From positions 1,580,078-1,644,077 of the forward strand of contig QEOQ01000207.1 of assembly GCA_010279815.1 (NCBI GenBank): 64,000 nucleotides of DNA, written 5' to 3'. The stretch comes from Brachionus plicatilis. Its lineage: Eukaryota > Rotifera > Eurotatoria > Ploima > Brachionidae. Position numbers and translations under genes: made by a program. Below the pieces are notes generated by a model that worked only from the letters and a program-made list of their open reading frames with translations, did no database searches and had not been told where the DNA came from. Each line of letters starts with the position of its first letter. Position 1 is the first letter of the stretch. This document shows positions 12,377 through 25,456 of the stretch, one piece after another.

Positions 12377-14717
12377 ATGTCGCGGCACGATTTAGGTCAA
12401 ATGAATGAAAGTGAAAGACAATTTTATTTTATACAAGAGTTGAAAAAGCTCGATTTTTTTAATATAAATGATTTTGTCAGTTTTGAAGAAACTAACTTAA
12501 ACAATTTAAAAACAAGTTTTGAGTCCGAAGAATCGGAAAAAAGTATAAATTTTGATGAAAAAATTAATTTCAATAAAGAACCATCGAATAGTAAACATAT
12601 TGATATTTTTTGAAATTTAACCAAAATAAATAAACTTAAGTAAGTGAAAATACAGAAGAAAAGTCGTCTAAACGAGCTATTGATATAATTAATGAAAAAA
12701 TATCCAAGTTAGATGATACTTTTGCTCAATTCAGTGACATAAGGGCCACAGGTCGACCTGAAAGCTATCAAATAATTCCAGATCTAAAGACTACAGAACT
12801 TCTCAATAAACTCAAAGGTACATTATTTTTTTTCAAGATTTAAAAATTTTTTATTTTTCAAAATTTTTCAAAATTTTTCAAATGAAGAAAAACAAGATAA
12901 AGAAATAAAGAGATTCGGTGGTATATATTCGATGAAAAATGTTATTTACGAAAAAAAGACTACTATTCCGCTCTCGTTCTCAATGGTAACTAACTAATAG
13001 ATTAACTATTAAAGAAAACATTCAAAATTACCTTGTGCAATTTTAAATATTTAAATTAACAAAAATCTAATTAAAAATTACCTAGAATTAAATATTTAAG
13101 AAAACAGAGGAGCAAGACTCGGCAAAAATTCCGAAACTGGTGGAGCTATACCAGTATACCCAGTATGATAGCCGTAATATCATAAGTCTACCTCACGATG
13201 TTGCGATTGAAGACGTTTTGCACAAAGTACTCGAGTCTATCACTATTTTGCAAAGAGAGGTAGATTTTTTTTTAAAATAGAAAAAAAAAGATAATTTTTT
13301 GTTATTCATATTAAGCCTCACTATCGAAAATTTTTATGCAGCCTGATTTTTAGTAAATCATGTAGATTTGTAATTCATGTAAATACTTTTCAACTTTTTA
13401 AACTACCATTTATTTTTGGATGGATAAATATTCTAGGACACATTTTGGTGGTGTTTTCTTCAAAGATACCAAAAGCTGCCTGGCATTCAATTTGAATACT
13501 TTAACCGAATATCGGAAAATTATGTCAAAATTTTGTTTGACCTCATAGAATCGAGGTATCGGGAAAAATTTTTCAAGTCTTTTGCCGACCTATTGGCTTT
13601 ATCAGTTTACACTATTTTTTGTACATGCTTTCCCCAATCTCATATGACTCATTTTAATGACGAATTTAAAGAATTCCTTTGCACAACAACTCATTCTTGG
13701 ATAAGTGGTTGATAGAAAATAAAATTTTTGCTAAAAAAATTAATTAATTTTGAATTCAGGGTGCATGCCTTCTCCGAAATCATTTTCTCACTGGAACTTC
13801 AAAATTATAGATCCTTCAGCTGCTGTTTTTGCTCAAGAAGTGCTTAACAATAAGCAAAATAACATTTTGGAATTTAATTTGGAGACTCCTTCGCACCATA
13901 GTGTAGTCAATAGCAAAAATCAAAGTAGAATTAGTCAATCGAATTCTTCATTAGACAAAAAATCAAGCACCAGTTCAATGATGAAGCGAAAGAATGCTGC
14001 AGAAACAAGTTTTAGCAGCGAAGCTTTTTCGAATAAATCTTCAAAAATGAACAAGATCATTCATTCAAGGTCCAAAAAGGATTCTCATCCTGCTGGGTAA
14101 AAAGAATAAGTAATAAGCAAAAATTTTTCTTCATTTTTTGGTAGAAAAGGACCTGAGTACGAAAATTGTTTGTTTGATTTGTATGGAAAAAGTCCTCTGG
14201 TCGAACTTTATTTGTACAATTTCAATGCACAAAAAATCAACAATGCTGAAACTTTGATCCGTCACTCTAGAATTATAGAGTTGCCTCCCTTGAATGCTCC
14301 GACTTACAGAGACTTGATAGACGAATCAGTAAAAAACATTAGAAAAATAGAAAAAGAACTCAAATTGTAAAAAAAATTAAAAATCATTTAAAAAACAAAT
14401 ATTTGTATTGTTTTTTTTTGAAAGGGTTTCAGCAAGACAGAAAACTGAGCACATGAAATTTGTCAAAGAACGTCGTAATTCGTTACGTTTGTATCAGGAA
14501 AATTTAGAAAAAGTGCTTGGTAGTCAGAAAGAAGTATCTATTATTGGTGAATTATTAACCATGAATGCAAAGGTAAGTTTTTTATTTTAATTGGAGTTTT
14601 TTTTATTTCTTTTAAAAATATTACATAATTATTTTTCAACAGAAAGATCCGAACTCGACAAATTTCGCTTTGGATTTAGCTATCAAAAAAGCAATTGCTA
14701 ATACTTCCAAGCATTAA
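12377..14717 (+). CDS. FAM227 family (FWWh domain) protein, 9 exons
   Basis: Exons are 12377-12590, 12656-12817, 12888-12985, 13101-13259, 13437-13707, 13760-14096, 14145-14366, 14425-14572 and 14643-14717. Phases agree at every junction and give 561 aa; human FAM227A and FAM227B are about 570 and 508 aa. The family signature lies at the start of exon 5, DTFWWCFLQRYQ, followed by a conserved-looking helical stretch to CTTTHSWISG. The FWWh motif has Cys at its last, variable position. A Ser/Asn-rich segment (exon 6) and GKSPLVELYL with basic C-terminal helices follow. FAM227 proteins are poorly characterised and enriched in ciliated or sperm cells, so a ciliary role is inference. A TTTTAG lies 7 nt upstream of the ATG. 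Whether it is A or B type cannot be decided. Confidence 0.8.
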
Positions 14718-15804
14718 GTGTTTGTTTAAGCCAAATTAAAATGTTTCGATGGCATGTTTGTTCATTTTTTCTCAAGTATATTTGAAAATGGACGAATTAA
14801 ATATCAAAATATAAGGTTTCTATAGCAATTTATTTTATTTGATTGAGGGAAACGAAAAACTATATTTAAAAGACTAAAAATAATTAAACCAGTTAATTGA
14901 ATAAAAAATGTTACCTTTTTAAATTTTTTTTAATTTTATTTATCAAATATTTACAATAAATTTTTGAAAAAACTCAAGTTTTACACTTTATTTAACTAAA
15001 TAATTTCTAAAAAAATATACCATATTTGAATTTATATTTTGTCAGAGAAAACATAAACAACCAATAAAGTGTTTTCGGATTTTTCAAATAAAATGCCATA
15101 TAAAAAAATATATTCTAAACATTTATGTCATGCCAATAAAACTAAAAGTTATTTGAAAAAAGTAATGAACGATCACGAAAAGCATATCATGATTTCAATC
15201 TTTTAATCACCCGGATCCGGGTCCAAAGAACTACGCTTACTTTGATTAAATAAACAATATTTCTCACAAACACATCTACGTAAACTTGCTTTCAATTTCT
15301 TGGTTGTAACTATGGATTTGTTAATTTTTTAATAATTTTCAAAATTAAAAATTACCTCTCAACTTTTTTTCCTTAAAATAATTTCTTTATTGTCGATTTT
15401 TAAAAGTCGACTTCTAGGCAATCTGAAGCAATTAGCCGCAAAACAAAAAAGGCAAAGATTACTAATTTCAAAAAAATCTCAATTTAGTAACAAATATCAA
15501 AATTATAATTATACAAGAGATTTTCAGCTGTTTCAGAGATATGTATTTCTTATCTGAAAACTTTTTCCGATAAATTTAAACTCTAGATTTGTTATTTACT
15601 CAAAAATAAAACTCGAAAATCGACTCTCACTAGATTACTTTTTTTTTTTATTAAACATAACAAATTAATTAGTTTCTATTTGTTTAATATAATTAAAATT
15701 TGAAAAATTATATCTTTTTACGTCATAGAACAATGTTTTTTTTGTAATGAACAATATTTGGATTTAATAATTAACTTAAGGTTTAAATTAATCTAAAGTC
15801 GTTC
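14718..15804. other. Intergenic spacer with a GC palindrome
   Basis: No gene is seen between the FAM227 stop and the next start. AATAAA occurs at 14955-14960. A perfect 14-bp palindrome, ACCCGGATCCGGGT, lies at 15209-15222 in otherwise AT-rich DNA. Its role is unknown. Confidence 0.4.
15209..15222. repeat. GC-rich 14-bp perfect palindrome
   Basis: ACCCGGATCCGGGT is self-complementary over all 14 bases and unusually GC-rich for its surroundings. It lies about 600 bp upstream of the next start codon. It could be a dimeric factor site or a chance palindrome. Confidence 0.35.
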
Positions 15805-18800
15805 ATGATGGTATCCTCAGTTGCTAAGAAAGATTTGACTCATGATTGGGAAAATGAACGATACAAGGATTACCAAGTAATATTATTTTTTATTTAAAAG
15901 AAAAAAAGTTAAATTTATAATTACTCTTGAGGAGTCAATGCGGAATTTTCAAAGTTCTTCCAAGTCGGAAACAAAAATTCCAAAATCTGATAAAAAAACA
16001 TCTAAACAAGAAATTTTTCTGCCCAAAACAAGACTAAGCCGCACGGGTCAATTGCTTCTTTTTACCAATGATGATGAAACTGATTTGTATCAGGCTAAAA
16101 TCAGTTCAATTCTGGCCAAAAAATCGTATTCAAAAAAGTGGATCGAAGATGTTGGACAAGAATTGAATCTAGAAGCGGCTAAATTTTTGGACGAAAGAGT
16201 AAATTTATCTTTTGTTTTAACACTCAAATGACCGGTGTCAATTTGACACTTTTTTTAAACTCTATATCTTAGGAACCTTTCATCAGATTTTAAAAAATCT
16301 AATTTTATTTAATAAGATTTATTTAAAGTAACAAATTTCAGAAAATTTATAGTGGGGTATGAATGACCATTTTTCAAGATAAATGAGCAAAAAGAAAGTG
16401 TCAAATTGATCCCGGTCTTTTGAGTGTTAAAATTCTGAATAAAATAAATTTTATTTTGATAATGTAATTTTAGCTCAATGAAAATTTGGATACATTTTTG
16501 AACAATCGAAAAAGTATAGGAAAAATTATCGGCAAAAACAGTAATTTTCTCGTCCAAGATTTGAATGGAAAATCAGGGTAAAATGCTAAATATTTTTGTT
16601 ATAAAGAATCAATTTTTTTAAATCAATAGGAAGGATAGAAGACTTCAAAAAACTCCTTATTTAGAATATTTACCGACAAACTTTGACACAAAATCTGAGT
16701 TAGCCAATGCTCTAAAGTCTTTGAATTCATCAGAAAATCTGGAACGAACGTCCTCTAGTCATCAGAACAGAATATCGGGACTTTCATTTGCAGAAATCGT
16801 TGAGTCAAATTCAAGCGATGATGAAAAAAATGCACCGTAATTTTTGAACCTTTAAATTAAATTTTTTTCTAAAATTTTTTTGAAAAAAAAAAGAATTTTA
16901 TCAAGACTTTCAAGCCAACCAATTCTTTCAACACAAGCATTGATTAATAAATTAAGTTCATCAGCTAGAATTGATAACAAGTTGCCAGGTATTTAAAAAC
17001 AGACAATCTAATCTGATTTGTTTTAGGCCCTTAAAAAAATTTAAGATATCTAAACCGTTTAGGCACCATAATCTTCAACCAGATCACTCAATAAATGAGT
17101 ACATTACGTGTATTTGATATTTAAAAAAATATTGTATCGATTCTGGTGACTAGTTAACCTTTGAAGGATAAAAGCTTGTTAATATTCTATCGAAATTTTG
17201 AATTTTTTTTGAAAGATTTTATAAAAGTTAAAATTAAAAAAAAACATTCAAATGTGAATTAAAAATTTTTCACATTTAATATTTTCTTTTCAATATATCA
17301 AATTTTATTTCGTTTCTCTAAAAATAAAAGATTATTAACTTTCAATAATTTTTCATCTGCTTTATTTATTTTTGTAATTTCAACAACATGATTTAAGTAT
17401 GCAAACGTTCACTGTAAATTTCGTAGCTTCATTATATCATTTCTATCATGTGTAAAAATCAAAGTTTTGTTTTGTTCACAGACCTCAATCAATATTTATT
17501 TATTTATTCATTTAATATATAATTTAGAGAGAATAGTTCCTCTTGGCAACTCCGAACCGCGTAGTGCCTTCTTTTCAGCCAGCCTGTTAGAAATATTTAG
17601 TAATTAATTATTATTATTATTATTTTTATTAATTTCAGCCTCATAGGCAATTTAAAATTGAATAAAAAAAAAAAAAAATAATAATTTAAGTTAAGTTACA
17701 TTAAAGACTTTGAGTAAAAAATTTAAATTTATCATTGTAGCTTGTCAAAAACTGTTCTGAATTTTTGTTGTGATTCATTTGGTCTTTTAGAAAGGTAATC
17801 GTGGATTTCTTTTGCGATTAATTCATGTTGAGCTCTCGTTTTCATAAATTTAATGAATAGTTGGTTAAATTTAATGAACAGACCTCAATCAAAGACTATT
17901 TTTTACAATTCTACAATTTATGGTATATAATAATTGAAAGAAAAAATAATTTTTTTTAGTGATAAATAAAGAAATATTTGCTTGTGAAAATTTTTTTTAC
18001 CTTTGTTTAAAACTTCATCCCTTCATGAGATAAATGCTCTAATATGCACTCAGGGATCTAAAAATACATTCTAAAAATTAATAAATCTCATTTCAAGCAA
18101 ATTATAAACTAAAAAAAAATAATTACACAAAAATTTAGGTATATCTTTCAAGAATAATACCTGAGGAAAACCAGGTTCTATTGTCTGTTTCAAGAATAAT
18201 AATATTTTGGGGATTTAATTTCATTTTTCAAAAAACATAGCTAAAACTTTAGAAAATAGTGGTGAAAATGACGAAAAGTCTGCAGACTTGGTTGCAAATA
18301 TTCAAGAAAGTGAAATTGCCATAAGTTACAAAGAAACATTTGAGCCAGAATTTTCAACAAGTGGAAAACAAAGCTCGAGAAAAGTCAAATCAAGCGCTAG
18401 GGATGATAAAAGTGACAGAGCAAATAAAAAAGCTAACGAATTCCAAAATAGCATTCTTAACTCGAAGAAAATCCTAGAAAAACGCTATGTAATTCGTACC
18501 CAGAATAACAGTCCAAATATCATAAATAAAAAAACTACCGATAATTCGGAAACTATTTCATTAAGTAACACAAAATCTACCAAGAGCAATAGTCAACGAA
18601 ACTCAGCCACAATCAACAGACCAACAACATATTCGGCAGCAAGAAAAAAAATCATATCTCCGAAATTGACCAATTCGGACAATACTCGCCAAAATTTTGA
18701 TAGCTTGGCAATATCTGGCGCCAATAAATATGACGCTGATGATTTTGCAAATTTACCTGGGAAAATCCAAAGCTCTTTTTACTCATCATTTGTTAACAAT

Positions 18801-21406
18801 CGTGCACCAAATACCCCATTACCTTCACATGACAAACCATTCACTTCGGCATCAATTACCAAGCCATTTGTTCATTTTAAGCCAGCGACCGATGACGAAA
18901 ATCTGGAACCAATAACCATAAGTGTGACTGAAATCGAAAACGAACTTACGGGAAATTCTATAAAGATAAGAAGATTTTTTGACAGACAATCGATCCGAAT
19001 AAACAAAATGAATATAAAACAAGACCCAAAGCAAACTTTTTCTAATCAAGTCTCAAAGTCTTTTAGTGCTCAGTCATCAAGGAAACGAGAGAACAAGCAA
19101 TTTATTGAGGAAAAAATGGAACCGGAAATTGAAAATTTTAGTATTAAATTAATTCCAAAAATAAATCGAACAAAATCAGCTCCTATGAAAAATACCAGTC
19201 AAACCAACTTTTTGATGCCAAGTTTGGAGCTTGAAGTTGACTCAAACCAATCTGATTTTAAACAAAAAAATGCCGAGCCATCCGAAATTCTCAATGACTT
19301 AGCTGAAAAAAGCCAAAATTCTGAACTGAACCAAAATGCTGAAGACATTACTGCGATACAACCAAAACAAGATTCGGATGATGAAAAAACAAAAACTCAA
19401 AATGCTGATATTGACTTGTCACCTAATAAAGAAGAGAACAATTCGGATAAAAATTATTTATCCGCGGACTATGTTGACAATCTTAGCATTAGTTCTCGAG
19501 TATCGTCAGTACGCAAGAACAGTTCAGATTGGGTCTATTACGAGAACAATTCGGAAAAGACCGAAAATGAAAGTGAGGCATACGAAAAATTGTCAAAGCC
19601 TGATAAAATTACAGATGACAAAAATCTAGAAGAAGCTTCGTCCAGTGACTATCAGCAAATAATGTCCTCGAGGCTCAATTCGGACCAGGAAATTAGCTAC
19701 AAGGAATACACAAGCTATGATGACACAGACCTAAGTGCCAAAATAGAGACCATACTCGAAGAAAATAGTGCTCAAATTTTGGCTAATAATTTTGAAAATC
19801 AAGCTAAAAATGAAATAATTCTAAGTCCTAAAGATAATGATCTATATGAAGATAGTGGCAAAATAGTTGTTGATAAAATAGCAGAAAATAAGGATAGCCA
19901 GAATATTGATGAAATTGTCGTAAATGATTCCAAAGAAGATATTCACCCAAATCAAGCTGAGCTTATCGAAGAAATAGATAAAATTGTTGCTAAAGAAGAG
20001 GCTGTTTTAGACAAAGTTGATTCCAGGAATGAATTTAATTTTATTGATAATGAAAATGGAAGAGTAGATTCCAAGGAAGAGTTTAATTTAAGCCAAGTTG
20101 AAGTTCCCAGAGAAGAAACTGCATCAAATAATGTGGATGGCAAAGAGGAAATTAATGAAAGTTGTCAAATTGAGGCTGATAAGATTGAGCCAGTGGAAAA
20201 AAGAGATTTAAATGAAGGAACTCTCTCGGCTGAAGCTTTATTGGGACAGCAAGCCGAAAAAGCCAGTTTGGAAAATATTAAATTTGAACCAATTAATGAT
20301 CTAACAAATAATTCTGAGAATACCATGTCAGGTCCATTTGAGGAAGGGGAAAAAAATGAAGAGATTACAAACACGGGTAATAGAAAAATATCGATATCAA
20401 TTGTGATCAAGCAACCAGAATTGGCTGAGGAGTCTAGTAGCACATTTGGAACAAATTTGCCATTGGAAAAAACTGAGTCTGATCAAAATTTGTCAAAAAA
20501 GGAAGAGAAAAAAAATTTATTAACTAATGATCAAGATAATGAAATAAGGAAAGAAAAAGAGTTAGACCTGGCAAGAATGTTCAAAGAGAATGTAGAAAAA
20601 CAACGTCAAATTTTGCAAGAATCTAATCAAGTTCTGCCAAAAAGACAAAATGACCAAAAAAATTTGTCTGAAAATGACAACAAAAGCTCGGTCTCTGAAA
20701 AGCAGACTAAAAAAGTTGAATTTTCAGATCATGTACAAGAACAGATTATTGCTCCCTCAACAAATGACACTTTAGAATTTTCTAAAACTGAAAAATTGAA
20801 TTTGACTGAATGTAAAAAGTCCACCGATTTCGGGACTAAATTGACTAAAAATAACTTTTCAGAAAACAAAAATTTTTCTAATAAACCAACATCTGATGCA
20901 TTGCATAAATTAATTGGCATTGAAGACACTCAAAACGTATTAAAACCTAAAGAAGATGAATCTAAATCAGCTGAGAAATCATCCAAATACAAGATTAATT
21001 TATCTAAAATTGACGATTTATTGGGCATTAAGAGTGAAGAAAAATCGAGCGCTCAGGAAATTAATAACGAGCCGAAAAAAATTCAAAAACCTGTAAAAGA
21101 AAGTAAATTTGAAAGAAAAATGCGCGAAAAGAGGGATCGCTATAAAAATTTTCCATATTTACAATTGCCATGGGACTCGTATGAAACAGTCGTGGACCAA
21201 GAAGCATTTAAAGAAGCATTCTCAATTCCAGGTAGATTTTTATAAAATAAATAAACAATTAAAATTTTTTTTTCTATATAGATGTTCTTAACCCTTTAAT
21301 TCATCAAATTGACCCAGAAAACATATCAGTTGATGAATTGGTCCTCGAACGAAGAATTTTGGAAGATAAAATTCTGGAATTGAGACAAGAAAAGCTTAAC
21401 ATGTAA
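15805..21406 (+). CDS. Unrecognised 1286-aa acidic, mostly disordered protein, 7 exons
   Basis: Exons are 15805-15876, 15932-16198, 16474-16577, 16630-16836, 16894-16988, 18241-21231 and 21282-21406, all in consistent phase. ATG codons at 15805 and 15808 are both possible starts. The N-terminal ~110 aa look folded (LSRTGQLLLFTNDDETDLYQ, KKWIEDVGQELNLEAAKFLDER). The ~1000-residue exon 6 is dominated by Ser, Asn, Glu, Lys and Asp with no clear domain. The C-terminus looks conserved again: KFERKMREKRDRYKNFPY, LPWDSYETVVDQEAF, then a helix (LVLERRILEDKILELRQEK). I cannot name the family. Folded termini around a long acidic linker suggest a scaffold, perhaps cytoskeletal or ciliary, but that is a guess. 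Intron 5 (1252 bp) carries minus-strand coding-like segments. The final ATGTAATGG could also act as a splice donor, so further 3' exons cannot be excluded. Confidence 0.75.
17508..18057 (-). pseudogene. Coding-like antisense segments inside an intron
   Basis: Within intron 5 of the gene above, the minus strand shows three short stretches that read like protein: about 16 codons from 18057 (IPECILEHLSHEGMKF), 50 codons at 17884-17732 (including MKTRAQHELIAKEIHDYL), and about 25 codons ending at 17508 (LAEKKALRGSELPRG). Each ends in a stop. A 14-bp direct repeat, CAGACCTCAATCAA, occurs at 17479-17492 and 17879-17892. They could be a broken transposon, a decayed gene or a nested antisense gene. 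No family is recognised. Confidence 0.3.
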
Positions 21407-23044
21407 TGGTTTAATCTTAATTTACTACTTCTAATTTCAATAGATTACCAAAATTAATTTTTTTCTGTAAATTTACACATTATTCATACTATCATTAGAT
21501 AATTTTATTGAAACTTGGTTTTTTTTATTTGAATCTAAAAATTTGACCATTAAGAGAAAGAATAAACATCGAAATAGACAGTTTACTTAGACAACCACAT
21601 TTGATCAAAATTTAAAATTTCATTTTTAACTTCATTAATTATTTATCTAAAAAATAAAGGCCCATTGATTTATAAAAATAATCAAAATTTGAAAAAATTT
21701 TCGATTGAAATTGTTTCTAAAAATTCACATTAATTACCCTAAAAAAAGATTCGACTTTGAAATGTGAAAATTCTTTTCATCAACATTTTAAGTTGTTATT
21801 TTTTTTATAATTTCATGGTCAAGATAGTGCCCACATCAAGAATGATCGATTAACACTTCTTATATCTAATCAAAAAAATTAATTTATTATTGTTTCAAAT
21901 ATAAAAAAATAGAAAATTTTTTACAATATTTAAATATTAATTTTATCCTCTATGATAATAGGATAAATGGGCAAATTATTATTTATTAATATTAAAAATG
22001 TTCAGATATTGGATCACCTAATCTTGTTGAGTTTGCAATAAGTGTTTTTGTACGGAACACGAAAATTTAAAAAAAATCAAACAAAATATTTAATTAAATT
22101 ATATTTTATTTAAATTTCCATTTTCAGTAAATTGAACTTGTTACAATTAAACTTAGTTTCTTTTCTTATATCTTCATTAAATCACAATCTAAGGTGTTTC
22201 TTCCATCTAAAATTTACTCTTTTTCTAACAAGATTCTCTCAATTCTGTCATTATTATTTTTATTTTTAAGTCCCATAATCACAAAATTAGTATCACTAGT
22301 AACATTTTATTTTCAGTTTTAAATTTTTTATGTGACTAAACATCTTCACCATTCAATTTTTCTTCGGAGTTATCAATCAGACTTAAACCAGATGAAATTT
22401 CCTAGAATTATCAATACTCTATTTATCTCCTTATCATTTGTGATTTTTAATTTTACTAACTTAATTATTGATCTAAAATTTCTTATTTAGTTTTCGATTT
22501 TTATATCCCGTCTGTCAGGGACAAGGCAGAAAAAACATGTAAAGAAGATACTCAAACATAAAAAAAGAGAAGGTTACATAAATCAATTTTTTTTTTAAAG
22601 ATAAATAAACATAAAATGAGAAAATAAAATATATCTATTTTTTATTTTTTAATCAGACCTTCATTGATTAAAAAAATAGAAAAATATCATAAATCTAATC
22701 TTTCTTATACCGTTTATCGGCCTTTCTTTTATTTTTTTTTAACATTTTATATCTTAATCGAACATAATCAAGTATACAACAAGTTACTTTATGGTAAAAA
22801 ATAGCCTTATCTAGGAAAAAACAACATGAACAATTAGTACAGTCTGAGCTTGTATGTTTTTTCTATAAAAAAAAATTGATATCATACTTTTATAATTTTT
22901 TGTCTCTAAAAAACTAACATTAAATAATTTTATGTTTTAATTATCTTTTTCAAAAATTATTAAAAAAAAATTTTGACCAATTCAATTTTAAACTTACAAA
23001 ATTTACAAAATGCAAATTTAAAATTTTATTTTTCTAGATTGACT
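21407..23044. other. Intergenic spacer holding a pseudogene fragment
   Basis: No intact gene is present here. A decayed copy of part of the CH-domain gene lies at about 22141-22445. Just before the next start codon a TTTTTCTAG acceptor-like tract ends at 23037. The remainder is AT-rich with no supported feature. Confidence 0.45.
22141..22445 (-). pseudogene. Decayed partial copy of the CH-domain gene
   Basis: Positions 22201-22262 match 29433-29495 closely, with shared CTCAATTCTGTCATTATTAT and CATCTAAAATTT. About 22340-22440 matches 29580-29675, with shared TTATCTCCTT and the order of neighbouring short blocks kept. The parent is the coding region of the CH-domain gene on the minus strand, 7 kb away. 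The copy is in the same orientation but has many substitutions and indels, so it cannot be translated continuously. It is a diverged local duplicate of an exonic segment, not a functional gene. Confidence 0.7.
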
Positions 23045-24445
23045 ATGACAGATGAAGATAGAGCTAAAATGGCTAAGAAAAACGACAAAAAAAAAGGGAA
23101 CAAAAAAAGTGTAGACCTTAAAGTAAAACAAGATATAGATTTAAAGGAAAGAGTCATTAGAGAAGAACGAATCCGACTACAAAATGAAGCTTTCAAAATA
23201 AAATTGGTATGCAATAAATTATCATTTTTGAGTATGTTGAATTAAAGTTTTTTTAGGAACGGGACAATGTAGGAAAACTCATGGATGAAGCTTTGTCAGA
23301 GAAGGAAAAAGAAATTGAAAATTTAAACAATGAGCTTGTATCAAACCAAAAGGTTATTTTCGATAAAAAGGAAAACATTTAATGTTAATGAATCATTATT
23401 ATTTAAGGAATTAAACTCTCAATTAAACAGTATTATGGAACAAATATCATATTTAGAAGGCACAGAGGATCAAATAAGAGAAGTATTGGCTCAGGCTAGA
23501 GTCGAACTTCGAAATAGAATAAAACAAAATCAGCAAGAGGCTAGAAAAAATCTTAGAGAAATGCACGAGGAAAGAAAAGAGTCGAAATTATTTGACTTTA
23601 ATGTAAAGAAAAAAGAACTTGAATGGTTACTCGGAATGTACACGGATTCACCAGAAGAATTGGAAAAAATAAAAGCAAAACAAGAGACATTAGAATCTGA
23701 AATTGAACAATGGCTGTTTAAATTTGAAAATGATTGCATTGATCAAGAGAAAGAAATCGAAGATAGAGAAGTTGAAGAGGACAATATGTTGATCACAATG
23801 GAACATGATGAAGAGGAAAACTCATTGAAATCCATCAAACAGGAACAGTTTGAGTTGCTTCAAGAGAAAAAAAGTTTAATTGAAAATTTTGAAGAAATAA
23901 AAACTAAAATAATTCAAAGAATGTAATTTCTAAAAAGTTTCTTGATTTTAAATAAAAAATGAATTGTTTTTTGTAGTGAAATAGTCAAGCAAGAAAAAGA
24001 GATAATGGAGGACGAAAAGAAAAAGTTTGAAATTAATATTTTGATGGATATAGAAAGACAAAAGCAAAAACTGTTAGAAATCTTGGTAATTATTTTTTAA
24101 TTTTTTTTACAAAATTTTTTAATTTTGCTTTACTTTATCTTAATTTTTTAATTAAAAGGAAGCGGAAAAAGAAGCTAAAGATGAGATAAAAATGGAGGTC
24201 GAAAAATACAAACAAACTCTCTTTTTACGTAGAGAAAAAAACTTAAGCCTCAAAAGTGATCTATCATTTTTGACACATTCACATAATATCACTAAGCCAT
24301 ATGTCTTTTCTTATGTAACGCATTGGCCCATTGAATTATTTGCAAAGTAAAAATTAGAATATTTTAAATTGTGAATATTTTTAATAATGTTATTTTAAGA
24401 CCCTTCGATCAAGACAAGATCAAAAAAAGTAAACCGAAAAAATAA
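23045..24445 (+). CDS. 371-aa coiled-coil protein, 6 exons, family unknown
   Basis: Exons are 23045-23206, 23257-23352, 23408-23922, 23977-24085, 24159-24346 and 24400-24445, in phase throughout. The start at 23045 is 7 nt after a TTTCTAG acceptor-like site. In-frame sequence further upstream lies before that site and was excluded. The N-terminus is Lys-rich (MAKKNDKKKGNKKS). Residues ~25-310 are almost continuous Glu/Lys/Gln coiled coil. The last ~60 residues look different (SYVTHWPIELFAKPFDQD) and end in a basic tail. The Lys-rich start followed by a long coiled coil resembles ciliary basal-body proteins such as BBOF1, CCDC166 or CFAP157. I see no diagnostic motif, so that is only a suggestion. 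AATAAA at 24476-24481 is a likely poly(A) signal. Confidence 0.8.
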
Positions 24446-24588
24446 ACAATTATTTAAAATCAATTTTTTAATTTAAATAAAATGTACAAGTATAATTAAT
24501 TAAAATATAAGATCAAAATATTTATTAATTCTTATTGATAAAATTCAAATTAGGCCCATTATTTTCCTCACCGCTAATTTTAATAAAA

Positions 24589-24757
24589 ACATCGCTATTT
24601 AAATAAAAAAAAGTCTAATTTATGAAACCTTATACCGCGGCTTGGTCCCCGGACCCCTTTGACCTAAGTCTCTTTTCCCTAAAATTGGCCGTGCTCGCAA
24701 CTAATTTAGACAATTTTTTATTAAATAGGTGATTTTTTAATTAAAAATAGCGGTATC
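24589..24757. repeat. Small foldback with GC-rich core
   Basis: The left part (CATCGCTATTTAAAT, then AAAGTCTAATTTA) is matched inversely on the right by TAATTTAGACAATTTT and AAAAATAGCGGTA. The arms enclose a CpG-rich centre with CCGCGGCTTGGTCCCCGGA. The arms have several mismatches. It may be a short MITE. No ORF is present. Confidence 0.45.
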
Positions 24758-24883
24758 AAAAAATTATTTACCATTCATTATATCTCTTTTAATTAATTTA
24801 AATAATTTAAAAGTTTTTCCAGTTATATTTTTTTTAAAAAATTAAATATCTTTAATACATTTTTTAACGCACTTAAAATTTTA

Positions 24884-25456
24884 CATTACTATTCATATGT
24901 AAATTTCAGATTACAATTTTTAGTTTTAGATTAAATAAAGGTATTTTTTTAGCAATTTTTTAAATAACTAAATAAATAACTAAACTTTATTTAGTATAAT
25001 TTCGTTAATCTTTAACTAGGAAAAGAATAAAATTTATTCAAATCTGTATAAAAAATAAAATAACATTCAATATTTTAAAATTTTGTAATTTAACTTTTTT
25101 AGCTTTAATAAATTAATAATAAATACCATTTAAAGTGGTTACTTAACCATTACTTGGATAAATTATGTTGTATTTAAATTTGTCTTTAAAGTCTTAAAAT
25201 ACCAAGTCTAAAAGAACCGAAAACGTTCAATTAAAAAATAAAAATAATGTTTTTTTTTATTTTAAATTTTACAATATTAATGTTTGATTAAAAAAAAGAA
25301 ATTAAAAAACCTTATTCATCATATTTATGAGATTATAATTGATTAAGTATTGATAATGTGATCACGATCATTTACTTCAAAATTGTCTAGCAATGCTTGC
25401 ATATAATTTGGAGAAAATATGAATTCTTTTAATTTTTATATTTTAATATATTTATT
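24884..25456 (+). repeat. Dispersed ~560-bp repeat, copy 2
   Basis: This is the partner of 8507-9058, in the same orientation and 16 kb away. It has matching blocks from start to end (for example TTATTCATCATATTTATGA and AATGCTTGCATATAATTTG) and length differences mainly in A/T runs. It shows no terminal repeats or coding potential. Confidence 0.7.

Noticed and set aside
22973..23044. Upstream in-frame start of the coiled-coil gene at 22973
   Set aside because: The region before 23038 is AT-rich, reads poorly as protein and ends in a TTTCTAG acceptor. The ATG at 23045 starts the Lys-rich sequence.
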